A stretch of DNA of 64,000 nt from assembly GCA_003439945.1 (NCBI GenBank), contig QVRM01002059.1, positions 124,001-188,000 of the forward strand, given 5' to 3'. Below the pieces are notes generated by a model. It saw only the letters and a program-made list of their open reading frames with translations. It was not told the DNA's origin and did no database searches. Made by a program: the position numbers and the translations under genes. Position 1 is the first letter of the stretch. Each line of letters starts with the position of its first letter. The stretch comes from Dermanyssus gallinae. Taxonomy: Eukaryota; Arthropoda; Arachnida; Mesostigmata; Dermanyssidae. Positions 10,880 to 22,680 of this stretch are shown piece after piece.

Positions 10880-11730
10880 AAACATGTCATTAAATGCTTC
10901 GGTTCAGTTCGGTATTGGGAGAGATCGCAACGTCGTCGGACGGACGCATGTCGTTTCCATTGCTGAATGGAGGCGGACGGAACAAAGAGAGGCTGACATT
11001 TCTGTGCCTAGTCCCTGGCCCACAATCACAGCAGCGCTTACCGAACGTAAACACAAAGTGTACCTTTGCCACAGCTATGTCCGGTGCTCGGATGGTAAAG
11101 CCTGTGGTAGTCAAAACGTGGAAACTTTCTGCGAGGATACAGTGCGGAGGATGGCAAAGAAGGTGGCAACAAATTTCGGTGGAAACACGGCGCATTTATG
11201 CAGCGCTATAACCCTCCTCATATGCGAGATGTAGTGCGGAAGGAACAGTTCGGAGCTCGGTGGAGAACGTCGCACACTTTTACTGGTTCGGCAATTCGAA
11301 ACACACCCGTCTTCGTGTCCTTCCACTTACGGCAGCGAGCTCATCAGTTACGTGAACTGAGACGTACGACAATTCTTAGGAAAATCGCCCTCTTGTCTAT
11401 AGAGCAAAAATCTTCGCTTCTGTCGGTAGCATATTTAGCCAACGTTAGTCACGTTGATGGAAAATCAAATTACCGAAGGTCGTAGCGTCTACTCGTGTTT
11501 CTCATCCAGTTGTTTTCTCTTGACGCTTTGTCATAGTCTAGCGATTTATCTGCGTATCTGCGGGAGCTGTCTCCCTCTCTCTCTCTCTTTCTCTTCCGTT
11601 TGCAATAATTTGAGGATTGTCGGAAAAGTGTTGTTGCGTCATTGCATTCGCGGTTTGCGGGCCGTGGTTGAAGTTGCCAAAAACTGCGCGCCGCCTGCCC
11701 CTTCTGTATTTGACGTGTGAGTTGCATCGC
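10880..11730. other. Stretch with several long open frames but no recognised gene
   Basis: Three plus and two minus frames stay open for 70-115 codons between 10884 and 11486, which reflects base composition. None shows a domain, signal peptide or consistent splice signals. I see no gene here. Confidence 0.35.
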
Positions 11731-11749
11731 AACGTATATGCATCTGTAT

Positions 11750-11809
11750 AAGACATATAATTAGTTCGTGCTACCGCACGTGCGGTGGCACGAACGAATT
11801 ATATGTCTT
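11750..11809. repeat. 60-bp near-perfect palindrome with no loop
   Basis: Two 30-base arms meet at GCAC|GTGC (11776-11783). Only two positions fail to pair (11772/11787 and 11763/11796). The centre contains CACGTG. I checked it base by base. It may be a cruciform-prone element, a tiny foldback transposon or the trace of an inverted duplication. Confidence 0.9.
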
Positions 11810-11899
11810 GTTCATAGGGCGTGTTCTATTTGGTGTGTACACTTTTTCTGCTGGTGCCTCAGCGAAAAAATAGTGGAACATAATAATTACCTTTGCCTG

Positions 11900-12800
11900 T
11901 GTTGTTGTTGTCGTCGTGGCTCTTTTTGCTGTGTTTGTTGTTGCTGTTGTTGTTGTTTTACCTGTTATTGTACTTGTTCTGTATTCGTCTACCGCCATTG
12001 TGAGAGAACAGAGCTCTCCCGCCCTCTCGAAGTCATTTTGACTATGTGCCAGGACAGCAAGTGGCTGTTGTTGCCTTTCCCTGCTGCTGCTGCTGCTGCT
12101 GCTGCAGCAGCCGCTGATGCTGCTGCACTTCATGGGAGATGCAGCCGTCGAATCATGGGAGATACGAATGATATGCGTACGGAGGCGCGAGGAACAAACA
12201 CCTCGCTCAATTATGTCTGTCTCGTCTCGCTGGACTCGATTGCATTGAGTGTCGATGAGGACCATCGTCGTCATCATCAACGTCAGCATCAGCTAGCATC
12301 GGCAACAGCCATGACAGCAAACAGCCATCATGGAGCCGGCCAGCCGCTTAATGAGTTTTAATGACGAACAGAGGAGTCGGAGTCGAAGTCGGGAAACGGC
12401 GGTGAAAGGGCGGCATATCAGCACCAAGACCACCACCACCACCACCATCATCTACAACAACAACAACTACCGACACTACCGTCACGACTACGTCTACACC
12501 TCGACTCACTAGTTCCATCGTTACCACTGTCAACGTCGTCGTCGTCGCTGCTAGACATAGTGAGCGCTCCATTCACTCATCATTGCTAGAGCGCCGTCTC
12601 GGCGCCACCGTTGGCAGACCATTTTTAGCAACGGAGTATATTTGTCAGTGGACCACAGCTGCGGCGGCGTTCTAGCCGACGACGACGACAACAGCAACAA
12701 CAACAGCAACAACAACAGCATCAACAACAACAGCAGCAACAATACTAACACCAAAAGCAACAACAACAACGAAGAACAGCAATAGCTAGTCAAGCCAAAG
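11900..12800. repeat. Triplet-repeat-rich block (TTG, CTG, CAC, CAA)
   Basis: Visible tracts lie at 11900-11970 (TTG), 12080-12125 (CTG/GCA), 12430-12480 (CAC/CAA) and 12680-12790 (CAA). The long ORFs across it are repeat-driven. Confidence 0.85.
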
Positions 12801-12999
12801 GGAAGGAAAAACTAGGAAGGGAGAGAGACAGAGGAAGCAAAATGCAGAGAGAGAGCGAGGGAGAGAGAGATAACTAAAGAACAGTCTGAAAAGTGAGCTC
12901 CAATTCCGACTTTTATCGGGTTGGCACGTGATGACGTGCTGGGACGCCCTGTGGACAGAAGTCTGGAGCCAGGGCGCGGCTTGCTCCTCGCTGGCGGCG

Positions 13000-13085
13000 G
13001 CGGCAGCAGCAGCGGCGGCTGCGGTATCACCACATCATCATCATCACCACCACCACCACCACCACCACCATCACCACCACACACG
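13000..13085. repeat. (GGC)n, (CAT)n and (CAC)n tracts
   Basis: Adjacent short GGC, CAT and CAC triplet arrays. Confidence 0.85.
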
Positions 13086-13565
13086 TTAGGTGTCGTTAAC
13101 GGCAGCACACAATAGAGCCCTTAACAACGAGGGGTTTAATGTCAGCTTCTCTATGCGCTGTTGTATTGTGTCTGTACTATCATGACGGTTGTCGAAGTGC
13201 TTAACAGCACGAGCGAGCGGTGGCCGTGAGAGAACTGAGATGCTTTCAAACGCATGTCTAGCCGCCTGTACGACTAGACAATCGTATTACTAGTAGTAGT
13301 AGTAGTAGTAGTAATAATAATAATGATAACAACAGCTGTGGCAAGTGAGGTGGCAAGAAGAGATGGCCGAATTGTCAATTGAATGTTTTTCTGTTCCAAT
13401 ACTGATGCGCAAATACAGCTGATGAGAGCAGTTTCCAAATGTAAAAATGTGCGACGGAAGCGATTCTATACTGAAGCCAAAATCAGTATATATATATATA
13501 TATATATATATCGATAAATGATCTGGCAGGATTGAACGTCACGCTAGCTCCAAACAGGGGCTTCC

Positions 13566-13566
13566 C

Positions 13567-13597
<31 letters not shown>

Positions 13598-13612
13598 GTA
13601 TATATATGTATA

Positions 13613-13707
<95 letters not shown>

Positions 13708-13708
13708 C
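13566..13708. repeat. Long (TA)n microsatellite with (TATATATG) units
   Basis: About 143 bases of alternating TA; the 5' third has regular TATATATG interruptions. Longest such tract in the window. Confidence 0.97.
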
Positions 13709-14822
13709 ATAGGTGCGGGCCGTGGGTTCGCTGCGTTTAAATTCGATAATACACACTCGAATTTTTGAATGAAAGGTCAACAAAAGAGCACCTCTTTCAA
13801 AGAGTTGTAAAATTTGGCAATCCCAGAGATGTTCTCTTATAACATAAGACCTAAGAATGAACTATAACTGGCGGGAGCCATCTATGTTGGCGTCGTAGAT
13901 ACACCTCTAGGTGGGCAGAAGGGCCACCTCATCAATTCGAAAACCTATCTGATGGCGGTTATTCCTGTCAAGCTAGGATAGGCGCCCGTTGCTCAGCAAA
14001 TGACGACGGCAACACGTAAGCCATCACAAGGACATGTGCAGTAGATGACCACAGGTATTTATTTATATATATATATAAGCTCCACATCTTAATACTGTAC
14101 TACACTGCACGCTCAATGAGCGTGGGCAAACGAAAATGTATTCAGCTCAAATCTGAATTTACTAGAACAGTGCTTATGCACGGCCTTACGCATCCTTCAT
14201 TCTCAAAGACAAAAAAAAACTACACGAGTTCATACAGATTTGCAAAACATGCACAGAAACGTGCAAAGTTTCGTCATTCTTGTACACGGTCGCACCGCAC
14301 TGGCAATTCATGCACGAATTGCTTCGTAGAAGTGCAACGAACCCGTTAGAGAACTGAACGACTAAATGCCGTTAACAGTGTAGAGTAGAGTCAGTTGTCT
14401 GCTACCGTCTGTTGCCGTTTTTGCCGAGTCCGTTGTTGTTTTGTTTGAGTCCATCCTGTTAGTCGTTCTACGCATCCGTTTCCGTTGGGATGCGTTTAGA
14501 GGGCCTCCGGATGCCACCCAGAAGTGTATTACTACTACTACTACAATCGCTATCAATACATGCCAGCGTCATTAAGATAGAATATACGAATGATGATGAT
14601 GATGATGATTATTATTATTATTATTACTGTTGCTGGTATCAATACGTATAGCACGACGTGTACGCTTCGGTGCTTGCCTGACAAGAGCGTAGGATAAGCT
14701 GTACAACTTAGACGTATTGATATTAATCAATACAAACTGATCTAAACGATTGCTGTTCTGTACCAACATTCAAGTTTTCTGTCGGCAAAAATGACAAAAC
14801 TGCGTCTATTGTATACAGTCAA

Positions 14823-14827
<5 letters not shown>

Positions 14828-14864
<37 letters not shown>
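14828..14864. repeat. (TA)n microsatellite
   Basis: Pure alternating TA just upstream of a tRNA-like SINE fragment. Confidence 0.95.
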
Positions 14865-14865
<1 letters not shown>

Positions 14866-14914
14866 AACAATTTGTTCAACAAGTTGTACAAACAAATTAT
14901 ATATCATTCATCAT

Positions 14915-14990
14915 TCGAAAAATCGTGGGTTCAATACCTGAACCGGCCACTTTTAAATAGATTTTCATGGTTTTAAATAACACAAGGTAA
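14915..14990 (+). mobile_element. SINE-like fragment, family C copy 1
   Basis: GGGTTCAATACC resembles a pol III B box. It is followed by CCACTTTTAAATAGATTTT and CATGGTTTTA. The post-B-box part recurs at 16041-16075, so this is a dispersed family. No A box is clear because a (TA)n tract lies 5'. Confidence 0.4.
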
Positions 14991-15402
14991 ATGCCGGAGT
15001 GGATTATAATCAATCATGATTGGGCAAAACGGGGAGTCCAGATGTCTTGATAAAAAGAGATGGTGCATTACCATCCAACCCATCATCACTTTATCACTTT
15101 AAGTACTAGTATAACATAAGATAATTCAGACACGCAATCGTGTATCTATACTTTGATTAGAATGATACGCCGAGGCTGCCATAAGAACTGCTGCGAGAAC
15201 TCCAGATATCTCAACATGTCCGCTTATGCTGCCGCTCTAAGCGCCCTGATGTGTAATAAAAGGGTGGAAACTTTGGGCCACACGTCAAGCGAATAATGAG
15301 CCCATTTATCCATGCCGACATTATAAAAACATTATTATTATAATCGTGTTCTTATATCGTATTATTAACAACGTATCAGATTAGTTATTCACATAACAAC
15401 CG

Positions 15403-15406
<4 letters not shown>

Positions 15407-15438
<32 letters not shown>
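15407..15438. repeat. (TA)n microsatellite
   Basis: Pure alternating TA, directly visible. Confidence 0.95.
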
Positions 15439-15443
<5 letters not shown>

Positions 15444-16023
15444 AAATAAATAGCAGATATGCACTTAAGTACAAACCAGAGTATCACTTGATGCATATTT
15501 TTTCGGAACGGCTATCGGAAGTAAATAATGTCTGCTTATAAACCCAAGGTTATGCAGAAAAAGTCTTATAGTTTCGCTGTTGTGGGCTGAGGAATAAAGG
15601 CAAATACTATTTCGTTTGAGACTCTCGAGCAGACCTCAGCGCAGCCGGGCTTGAACTGGCCTTTTGCCTCAATGGTTCGTGCCGAGCGAGGCTGAAACAC
15701 AAATCTATTCGGATCCTTGAAAGTCTCGAAAGCAGAACTGAGCAGATTAGGCGGTTATGCCTTCGTCAACTTAGCTGAGCCGTAAAACCAAAAAGCTGGC
15801 GAGCGGACGGAGAAGATTCCCTTCACAATCGAGCTCGTCACATCGTTGTGAATACTACAAAACACAGTTACACGCTATGTCTAACCTAACGGCAACCCAC
15901 AAGGTGTCACGCCATTGCTGTAACAACGCCGTCATATTCTTTGCTGTCTTGTTATTTGCTCTGTCGCTAACAATGGCAAAGCCGATTATTGGGGCAACCA
16001 GGGCCGTGCATTCAGCAACTCGC

Positions 16024-16085
16024 GAACTTCAATCCACGACAGGCCACTTTTAAATTGATTTTTATGGTTTAGTTTAGTTTAGCTA
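16024..16085 (+). mobile_element. SINE-like fragment, family C copy 2
   Basis: Shares CCACTTTTAAATTGATTTT and ATGGTTTA with 14945-14980, preceded by a degraded TTCAATCC. It ends in repeated TTTAG units. Confidence 0.35.
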
Positions 16086-16384
16086 AGGTTGAACTATATT
16101 TAGTCGTGGCGAACAAAAAACGGATACGCCCCAAACGTAGTGACACGTGGGGTCACATGGAACGCTCACCGCTTTGTGCGATTATAGTAGGGAAAGGCTT
16201 GCCGACTAAAGTACATTATATTATTATTGCAACTAACCCTTGTGCTACTCTCCTTGACGTATATATGCATATGTACATAATGTTATTCCCGTTGCTATAT
16301 ATATATATATATATATATAAAATATTGCAATGATTTATTAATCATTTACAATACATTTGCACACTTGGCAGTGCTCGCCTCTCT

Positions 16385-16421
16385 CTATATATATATATAT
16401 ATATATAGATTGTGTTTTTCC

Positions 16422-16470
<49 letters not shown>
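16385..16470. repeat. Two (TA)n tracts separated by a short unique spacer
   Basis: 16385-16407 and 16424-16470 are alternating TA around a 16-base spacer. A further tract lies at 16297-16319. Confidence 0.95.
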
Positions 16471-16474
<4 letters not shown>

Positions 16475-16849
16475 TGGTTCAGTTCGCTGACATTGAAAAC
16501 ACGTAATCAACATTTTAGTACAAGATTTGGTTGAATCTGTTCTACTGTTCGGTACGGAAAACGTGTTCTTGTTGCGCTTCGGACTTGAAGCAGGCACATA
16601 TTAGAACCTAATTGTTGTAGACATTGCAGCACAATATTATTTTAAATATACACAATATTTTGCTTCGAAAAGCGTAGTTGAGGTAGCTGTGTTTTTACAC
16701 ATTTAATGGCACAGAGCTTTATATATATATATATACAGCTAGATGATTGCTTTAAACTATTTTGCAATTCCAAGAACCACGAGGTATAAAGAGGCTTTCC
16801 GAGTTGTTAGTTGGTACCAAACCAGTCAGCGAGCAAATAACGATGACAA

Positions 16850-16852
<3 letters not shown>

Positions 16853-16884
<32 letters not shown>
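16853..16884. repeat. (TA)n microsatellite
   Basis: Pure alternating TA. Confidence 0.95.
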
Positions 16885-16887
<3 letters not shown>

Positions 16888-17349
16888 CACGTCCACTCAT
16901 ATATGTTAACGTGTGGGTTAACGCAACACATTCAGCTGATGCGAGTTTTACGTGCGAGTATTACGGGCACGTAAACGCGTGCGTGACTGTGTAGGTAGGT
17001 ATATGTGCAGTTATTCGCTTCTCTGAGTCAGCGAGCGGGATTCTAATTGAGAATGGCAGTCGACCGACTTGCCAACCAGCGAGGCGATTTTTTCGCTGCT
17101 AGACGGCGACGTACTGGCGTCAGTCCGTCGTGTACTCGAATGAGTAAATAAATGAATAAGCAGATGAATGGACGGATTCACACCATTTTAGCAGTGGCCG
17201 CGATGGAGACCACTTTCGTCATTGTCGCCTTTAGGGCTGTACGACAGCATATATATATATATATATATTTGTCGACATAAATAACACTTCCCGCTGCCCA
17301 TCAGTGCATACGTGAATCTACGTATATAATGTTCGTCGTTTAGTACGCC

Positions 17350-17388
<39 letters not shown>
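17350..17388. repeat. (TA)n microsatellite adjoining an RT remnant
   Basis: Alternating TA abuts the 3' end of the minus-strand retroelement remnant at 17389. Confidence 0.95.
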
Positions 17389-17390
<2 letters not shown>

Positions 17391-18070
17391 TAGTCCCTCC
17401 GCATGATGCTATCTACTACTGATGCTAAGAGACAGCGCCGAGAGTCGGTTGCTTTTCTGGCCGGCGGAAAGATTTTTCGCAGCTCTACTGAGGTTTTAGC
17501 GGCTTTTTGCTGCATAGCGCACGTAACGTGTTCCTGTAAAAGCTCTATTGAGGGTACGCCCAGGTACACAACCAGGCGTGCCCATCCAGGCGTAAGTGTA
17601 ACCTCTGTTGAGGCGCGTCAGGTCGTTGGCGCGTCAGGTTGTTTAAAAGAATTCTTCCGTTTTCTTGTAATGCCAATTCAAGATCTAGCGTGTGGAGCTA
17701 TTATTAACGGATATCTGTCAGGGCCCCGTTCGCTGTTCTTCCGTGTCACGGTCAACAGTCTCGTCACGGGCGGTAACGATCAGTGCCAGATCGTCTGCGT
17801 AGGCGACGAAATAGACTCCCAGGGGATGTGGGAGCCTAAGTACCCCATCATAGGTTATAATCTATCGAGATAGTCCCAGTACGAATCTTTGGGGTACAAC
17901 TGTCACTGCATGGTCCACGCCTTCTTACGTAGATGCTCGGCCTCCTAGTAGGGGGACACGCATTTGTTTAGAAGTGTCTTCTTTATGGCGCTCCACGAAA
18001 ATACCATTAAACGCGTTTTTGACATCTACAGTCCATATACAGACCATCCAACTAAACTGAGGAATGGCCA
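17389..18070 (-). pseudogene. Decayed non-LTR retrotransposon reverse transcriptase (R1/Jockey-like)
   Basis: Read on the minus strand, RT landmarks occur in the right order in shifted frames. They are DVKNAFN near 18015, VVPQRFVLGLSR near 17880, the catalytic box YADDLALIV near 17800, and YLGV...KAAKT...LLASVVDSIMR (17560-17390). The last matches the C-terminal RT thumb of R1/Jockey-clade elements. Frameshifts and stops separate the blocks, so it is inactive. The 156-codon plus-strand ORF at 17403-17873 is its antisense shadow. Confidence 0.75.
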
Positions 18071-18428
18071 GAAAATACGGCTAGTTAGCTCGTGGCGCAT
18101 TTCTCTATGTTTCAACTCTGTTTAGAACTTTGCTGTTAGTTATAACGAATTAGTGATGTGCAATTTAAGCACTGCTGAGCGTGATATCGGTAGGATTGCT
18201 CAATACAATTCCTGCAAATACTTGTTTTGTTTGGCGCGCGAAAGTAATTTGTTTGATACACCACGTGGGGAATCCATGGCAACACATTCTTATTTGTTTG
18301 AAGTCATGGCCCCCGTATGCAAAAAGTCTTCATTTTTGTCTGCAATTATATATTTTTGTTATTTTAAGAAAGTTAGGTACGCGTCTATGTTTTTTTGCTG
18401 AAGGTCACTTTAGGTTAAGTTCGATACC

Positions 18429-18481
18429 GTTATCGCCCTGTTGAATATGAAGGCTACTTTCATATTCAACAGGGCGATAAC
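18429..18481. repeat. Perfect 23-bp inverted repeat with 7-base loop
   Basis: Arms 18429-18451 and 18459-18481 are exact reverse complements, with loop GGCTACT. Outside the arms similarity fades gradually (TCGATACC against TTGATATT). RNA from either strand would form a long hairpin. Confidence 0.9.
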
Positions 18482-18499
18482 AATATCAAATAAAATAGA

Positions 18500-19380
18500 C
18501 TGTGGTTTTTCCATTGTAACCATCGAAATATCATAACCGTTCTTGCTCGTCCTCGATATAGTATACATAGTTACCTGTTGATAGCATTATGCCTAACCTT
18601 GTGAATTTGTTTACAAAGTTTATCTGTACGATTCTGAAATGCAGCTCACCTGCAGCCATCAAACGATTACCTCTCAAAATTCCATTGCTTCTGCCTTCAT
18701 CGTGTCAGTAGCAAATCGAAAGAAGTTTATCAAAGGCTAAACTACGTTATCTCTCGACAACTTCGAAGTCCACAAAAACAGAGTCAAGAGGCTGTCTTGG
18801 CTTTGGACATACTCTATTTTAGTTATTAGGCGGTGGTTCGATTCGTGATTGGATTACCGTGAGCCGTGTCTCTCTGTTCCTCGTCGTCGGGTTCCCATAG
18901 GGTCTTATGTTTAAAAGAGGAAGGACGCCAGATACATGCCATTCGTCGCCGTCAAGGCGAGAGGAGAACATTAGCCTACTAGCGAAGCCTTCTCCGGAGA
19001 ACTAGGGCCTGCTTTATTCTCCTCCTCCGAAGCCTTGGGGAACGAAAGAACCATCGACTTGTGGCCCTGCTTGTCTCTTTGGCACTACTTCGGAGGGTAC
19101 TGTCTAATTGTTACATAATCTCGACCCGGTTACCTGGAGCGTAACGTATAGCGGCGTCCTATGAATCGAATATCTACCCTAAGGCATTCATTTGCGGCAT
19201 TCATTGCGACTGGCGTTGATTTGCTGGAAATTCAACACTTTTGGAATGAACTTCGCTTCCACTCTTTGACGTATAAAATATCGGTCAAGACTGTTACAAC
19301 TAATCCATAGGATAAGTCCAACTACTGGATAGTAATTCGGCAATTATTGAGTATCACAATTATTTTCAATGCTTTCTTCT
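18500..19380. other. No gene or repeat recognised
   Basis: No long ORF, motif or repeat that I can name. A GC-richer patch (18870-19090) has no readable product. Confidence 0.35.
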
Positions 19381-19384
19381 GTCA

Positions 19385-19663
19385 TTAACGTCGACTAACT
19401 GCCGGAACGAAAATTACCCTCGGTCTCTTCATTTCCGTTGCAAAATCGACGCTGACACGTAAACTTAGTTTTCGGGTCACTGCTTGATGATCATAGGCAG
19501 TTTGCAACATTTCCATTACTTTAAAATATATGATTTGGATATAACTCGTTGCTCCTCCAATGTCGGCTCCGTAAAATCGCCGAGCCTCGTTTTCTTCACC
19601 TCTATGAACTAAACTCAAACAGTCAACTCCGCCACCGATTGGCGCGATTACACGGGCCGACAT
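19385..19663 (-). CDS. Unrecognised 92-codon ORF
   Basis: The ORF reads coherently (IGGGVDCLSLVHRGEENEARR, then ATSYIQIIYFKVMEMLQ), with varied composition and no low complexity. I find no family match, splice context or known motif. It lies 90 bases from a SINE and near a transposase remnant, so it may be part of an unknown mobile element. Confidence 0.2.
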   Translation of the reverse strand: MSARVIAPIGGGVDCLSLVHRGEENEARRFYGADIGGATSYIQIIYFKVMEMLQTAYDHQAVTRKLSLRVSVDFATEMKRPRVIFVPAVSRR

Positions 19664-19756
19664 TAGCTTGCGTGTAGCTGATGAATGGCCCTTTTAAGCA
19701 AAACAATCTGCAAGAACTTGGCGGGATTGGTCAGGCTGCAAAATTCAAAGTACTAA

Positions 19757-19850
19757 ATGTGCAACGGTGGGGCTCGAACCCGCGCACCTATGTGCGATGA
19801 TCCTCCGGTCGCGATGCGCAGGCGAATGCACCACGCCACCGGGCTCGACC
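19757..19850 (-). mobile_element. tRNA-derived SINE head, family A copy 1
   Basis: On the minus strand, GGTGGCGTGGTGCATTCGCC (A-box region) and GGGTTCGAGCCCCACCG (B box) lie about 45 bases apart, as in a tRNA gene. It ends CACATTT. The same head occurs at 24141 and, truncated, at 27778. The acceptor-stem 3' end is missing, so it is a SINE rather than a tRNA gene. The body found in the other copies is absent here. Confidence 0.65.
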
Positions 19851-20029
19851 AAAAAATCAATCCGCCAGTATAAAAAATAGATCGTTATTCGACACAGCAA
19901 GCCATTCTAATCGTTGAACATATTTCAACAATAGAGAAAGTTTACTCGACTGGTGAATTTTCGCAAACATCATCAACTTTTTTAAATTCGGAAACCCAGT
20001 CCATTTGGCATTCAGCTCAAAAATGCGAC

Positions 20030-20760
20030 ATCTCAAGAAAAACTACGCAGCGTATTCTCTAAACAGATTTACGTCTACGTGCCTACAAAATCCAGATGGC
20101 TATTAACTACAACAGACCAACAGACCACGCACAGCGACAAAAGTTCGTTTCATGGGTAATTAAACAACAACAACAAGTGAACGGTGAGATTTCCAACAAA
20201 ATCATATTAAAGGACGAGGCCATTTTTCGTGTTGATGTCTTTGTAAACAAGCAAAATGATCAGATTTGGAATGACGAGAACCCGCATAAGTTTCGTGTGA
20301 AGAAAATCTATTCCAAGCGTGGCGCCATGCGTGGGACGACAGGTAGCATTGGACCATTGTTCTGCTAAGACGCTTACAGGAATGCACAAACAGTCAATGG
20401 TGAGAGGTTTGGGTCATGATAGCCCAGTTTCCATTTCCACAATTGGATGGTATGGGTTTCAAAGACATGCGGTTCTTAAGGACAGTACCACTTGCCGCAC
20501 ATCACATGAAACAATCATTTTTGCAGGAGATCGTGTAATATATCATCTGGACGATCAAAATTGCTTGCCTATATCGTACTATTTAATGCCTTTGCCTGTT
20601 TTTTTTTTAAGTCAAAAGTGTGCATCAATAAGCGTTGGACCACCTAGGCCGCGAAGGAGGAGACTAAACAATGTATCACTAAGATCCAGCTATAATTATG
20701 CTTGGTTAAAAAGTGTCGTTAAAAACGCAAACATGCCAGCAAGACCGAAAAGGGCATTTT
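20030..20760 (+). pseudogene. Decayed Tc1/mariner-superfamily transposase
   Basis: The plus strand carries TTQRIL...YKIQMAINYNRPTDHAQRQKFVSW, then IILKDEAIFRVDVFVNKQNDQIW and DENPH. This is the DDE region of an insect-type Tc1/mariner transposase, including the first catalytic Asp. After a stop and frameshift, DSTTCRTSHETI corresponds to the second-Asp motif. NCLPISYYLMPLPVFFL corresponds to the third-Asp region, with its Asp lost. Stops and a missing catalytic residue make it inactive. Confidence 0.7.
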
Positions 20761-21649
20761 CAAATAGTTTGTTCCATTGATAGTTATATATATGGATTAT
20801 ACGAGTAAATCGTATGATCTATGTATATAAGTAAATATTTGACCATTTCATATAACTTTGCAACTTCCAGAGTGAAAAAAATGCATTAAGTGGATTTTTT
20901 TATAACAGTCATTTTCCCACTAATATGACGCGCCTGTCAGTAGGGATTGTAATCTGTTCGGCCAATATTGCTACTGGCGTGCCTCGTTCATTTGAGAAGG
21001 GTGCTGGTGGATCTGACTCCCTCGTATCTAGGCAATTCTTGCTTTTTTTGTGTGCCTACGGGCGGCTATCCGCGGGGCTGACATTAACGGCATACGGCGC
21101 TTTGGCGCTATGTTGCGCTTTTATGGCAGTTTCCTCTTGAGCTAATTTTCCGTGGATAATGGTTACAGGCTAAGGAAAATATCCACTCGATCTATTCGAC
21201 CTACTGGAAAGCGCTCAAACGGCTTTGGGTTAACGCGAAGAACTTATTAGCACAGCTAAACAGCATGGTTTTCAGATAAGCAGATAAGTTCATACGTCAG
21301 CGTGACAGCGCCGTCCTTACGACAGTTAATTGGTACCGAATCAAAAGAACCTACCTGGGCTTTGCGTCGACGAGAAACTTTCTCATGAGCTGCACCCTCT
21401 TTCAAGTGGCTGGCAGGACGACTTTCTCTAAAGCTGCGATCTACCCTTAAATTGCACTCACTCCACAATGTTTCGCAAACAAAGGAAACGGACCGTCACC
21501 ACTCGTAACGTACGAAGACGTTGGCGCTGATTTATACGATGACTGACTGCTTCCAACAAATAGCACAAATAAGCGATTGAATCTTGGCCGGCCCACTGCG
21601 CCAAGTTGAACAACGAACAGCAACTTCTCACCTCGAAATGCGCGAACAA

Positions 21650-22350
21650 GACTTTATATCCTTTGCTGTGCCTAGCCCACCCCCCTAGTGTGCCGTCCCC
21701 AACTGCAAGCCCCCGGCTCTGTGCCCAAATCCTCCCACCCTCCTTCGCCCCCGCCCCCCGGGAAGTGTTTATCCCTTTGCTGTTGTTGCGGCGTACTTGC
21801 GGCGTCGCTGCTTCTGCTGCATACGACGCTGCCAGCCGCAGCCCACCGAGCGACCGGCCGTCCGACCGACCCATCAGCGATCAGCACCCCACGAGTCCTG
21901 AGCGAGACTTCATACTCTCTCTCTCCCTTCGTCCCGTTGGGAGGGGCGTGCCCAGCGGCCAGTAGTCGCACCCTCACCCTCCTCGATGACGGATCCTTCC
22001 CAAGCAAAGGACAAACAGAAGGAGCGACCGAGCAAACGAAACAACGAACGAACGCACCGCTCGAATCAGCGAGGATCATCCTAGTCCCACTTCTTTCCCT
22101 TTGGGTGGTGGTAACTTGATAACTTGTTGAAGGTCTGCCCGCCCTGGGCACCCAACTGCCCCGCTCCGTTGTAAGCAGATAGCCTACGGGGCAGCTAGCC
22201 TGCAAGCGGACAACGCATGCAGTCAAGCAAGGCTAAGGCTGTCCGTCCGTCTGTTTGTCCGTCCGTCTGTCCGCCTGAGTGTGTACGTGAACACGTACTA
22301 TATGTATGTATATATGTATGCATGTACACGTGTACGGACGGTGGCTACTG
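21650..22350. other. CpG-rich segment with (GTCC)n; possible promoter of an undetected gene
   Basis: C- and G-rich sequence with three overlapping open frames and a run of GTCC/GTCT units at 22241-22277. No start with a recognisable product follows, and the ORFs are frame-independent, so I do not call a gene. Confidence 0.35.
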
Positions 22351-22615
22351 TGGCCGTGGTCATGACGTTGACAATGAGCCCGCTCGATTCAACCCCCATA
22401 AACGCTACGTCACAATCATTTGTCTTGAACGACAACGATTAGAATCGTCTCCTGTCTGCAATGTCGATTATGATAATAGTTAAGATATTGGCTATGGTAA
22501 GTAATGCGTACGATGGATGCCATTATGCTTAAGCGGCACACTGGCGGCAACAGACTAGCTTCGTGGTTATGAGTGAAATGTGCTGCCCTAAGTAAGAAAA
22601 AAGAGACCCGCTCAT

Positions 22616-22638
22616 TGTTGTTGCTGCTGTTGTTGTCG

Positions 22639-22679
<41 letters not shown>

Positions 22680-22680
22680 G
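22616..22680. repeat. (TTG)n tract
   Basis: About 20 TTG units, would read poly-Cys or poly-Leu; microsatellite. Confidence 0.95.

Noticed and set aside
11768..12361. 197-codon plus-strand ORF
   Set aside because: Cysteine and alanine runs come from TTG and GCT repeats. The opposite strand is also open for 172 codons, and no domain is visible.
13532..13783. ORFs of alternating Tyr-Ile
   Set aside because: Pure translation of (TA)n.
15640..15700. GTTCAAGCCCGG B-box-like motif on the minus strand
   Set aside because: No matching A box or repeat copy, so it could not be called a SINE or tRNA.
17403..17873. 156-codon plus-strand ORF
   Set aside because: It is the antisense of an RT remnant whose YADD box reads on the minus strand.
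21606..22226. Long ORFs (119-184 codons) on both strands
   Set aside because: GC-rich composition keeps several frames open at once, with no conserved motif and no consistent splice sites.
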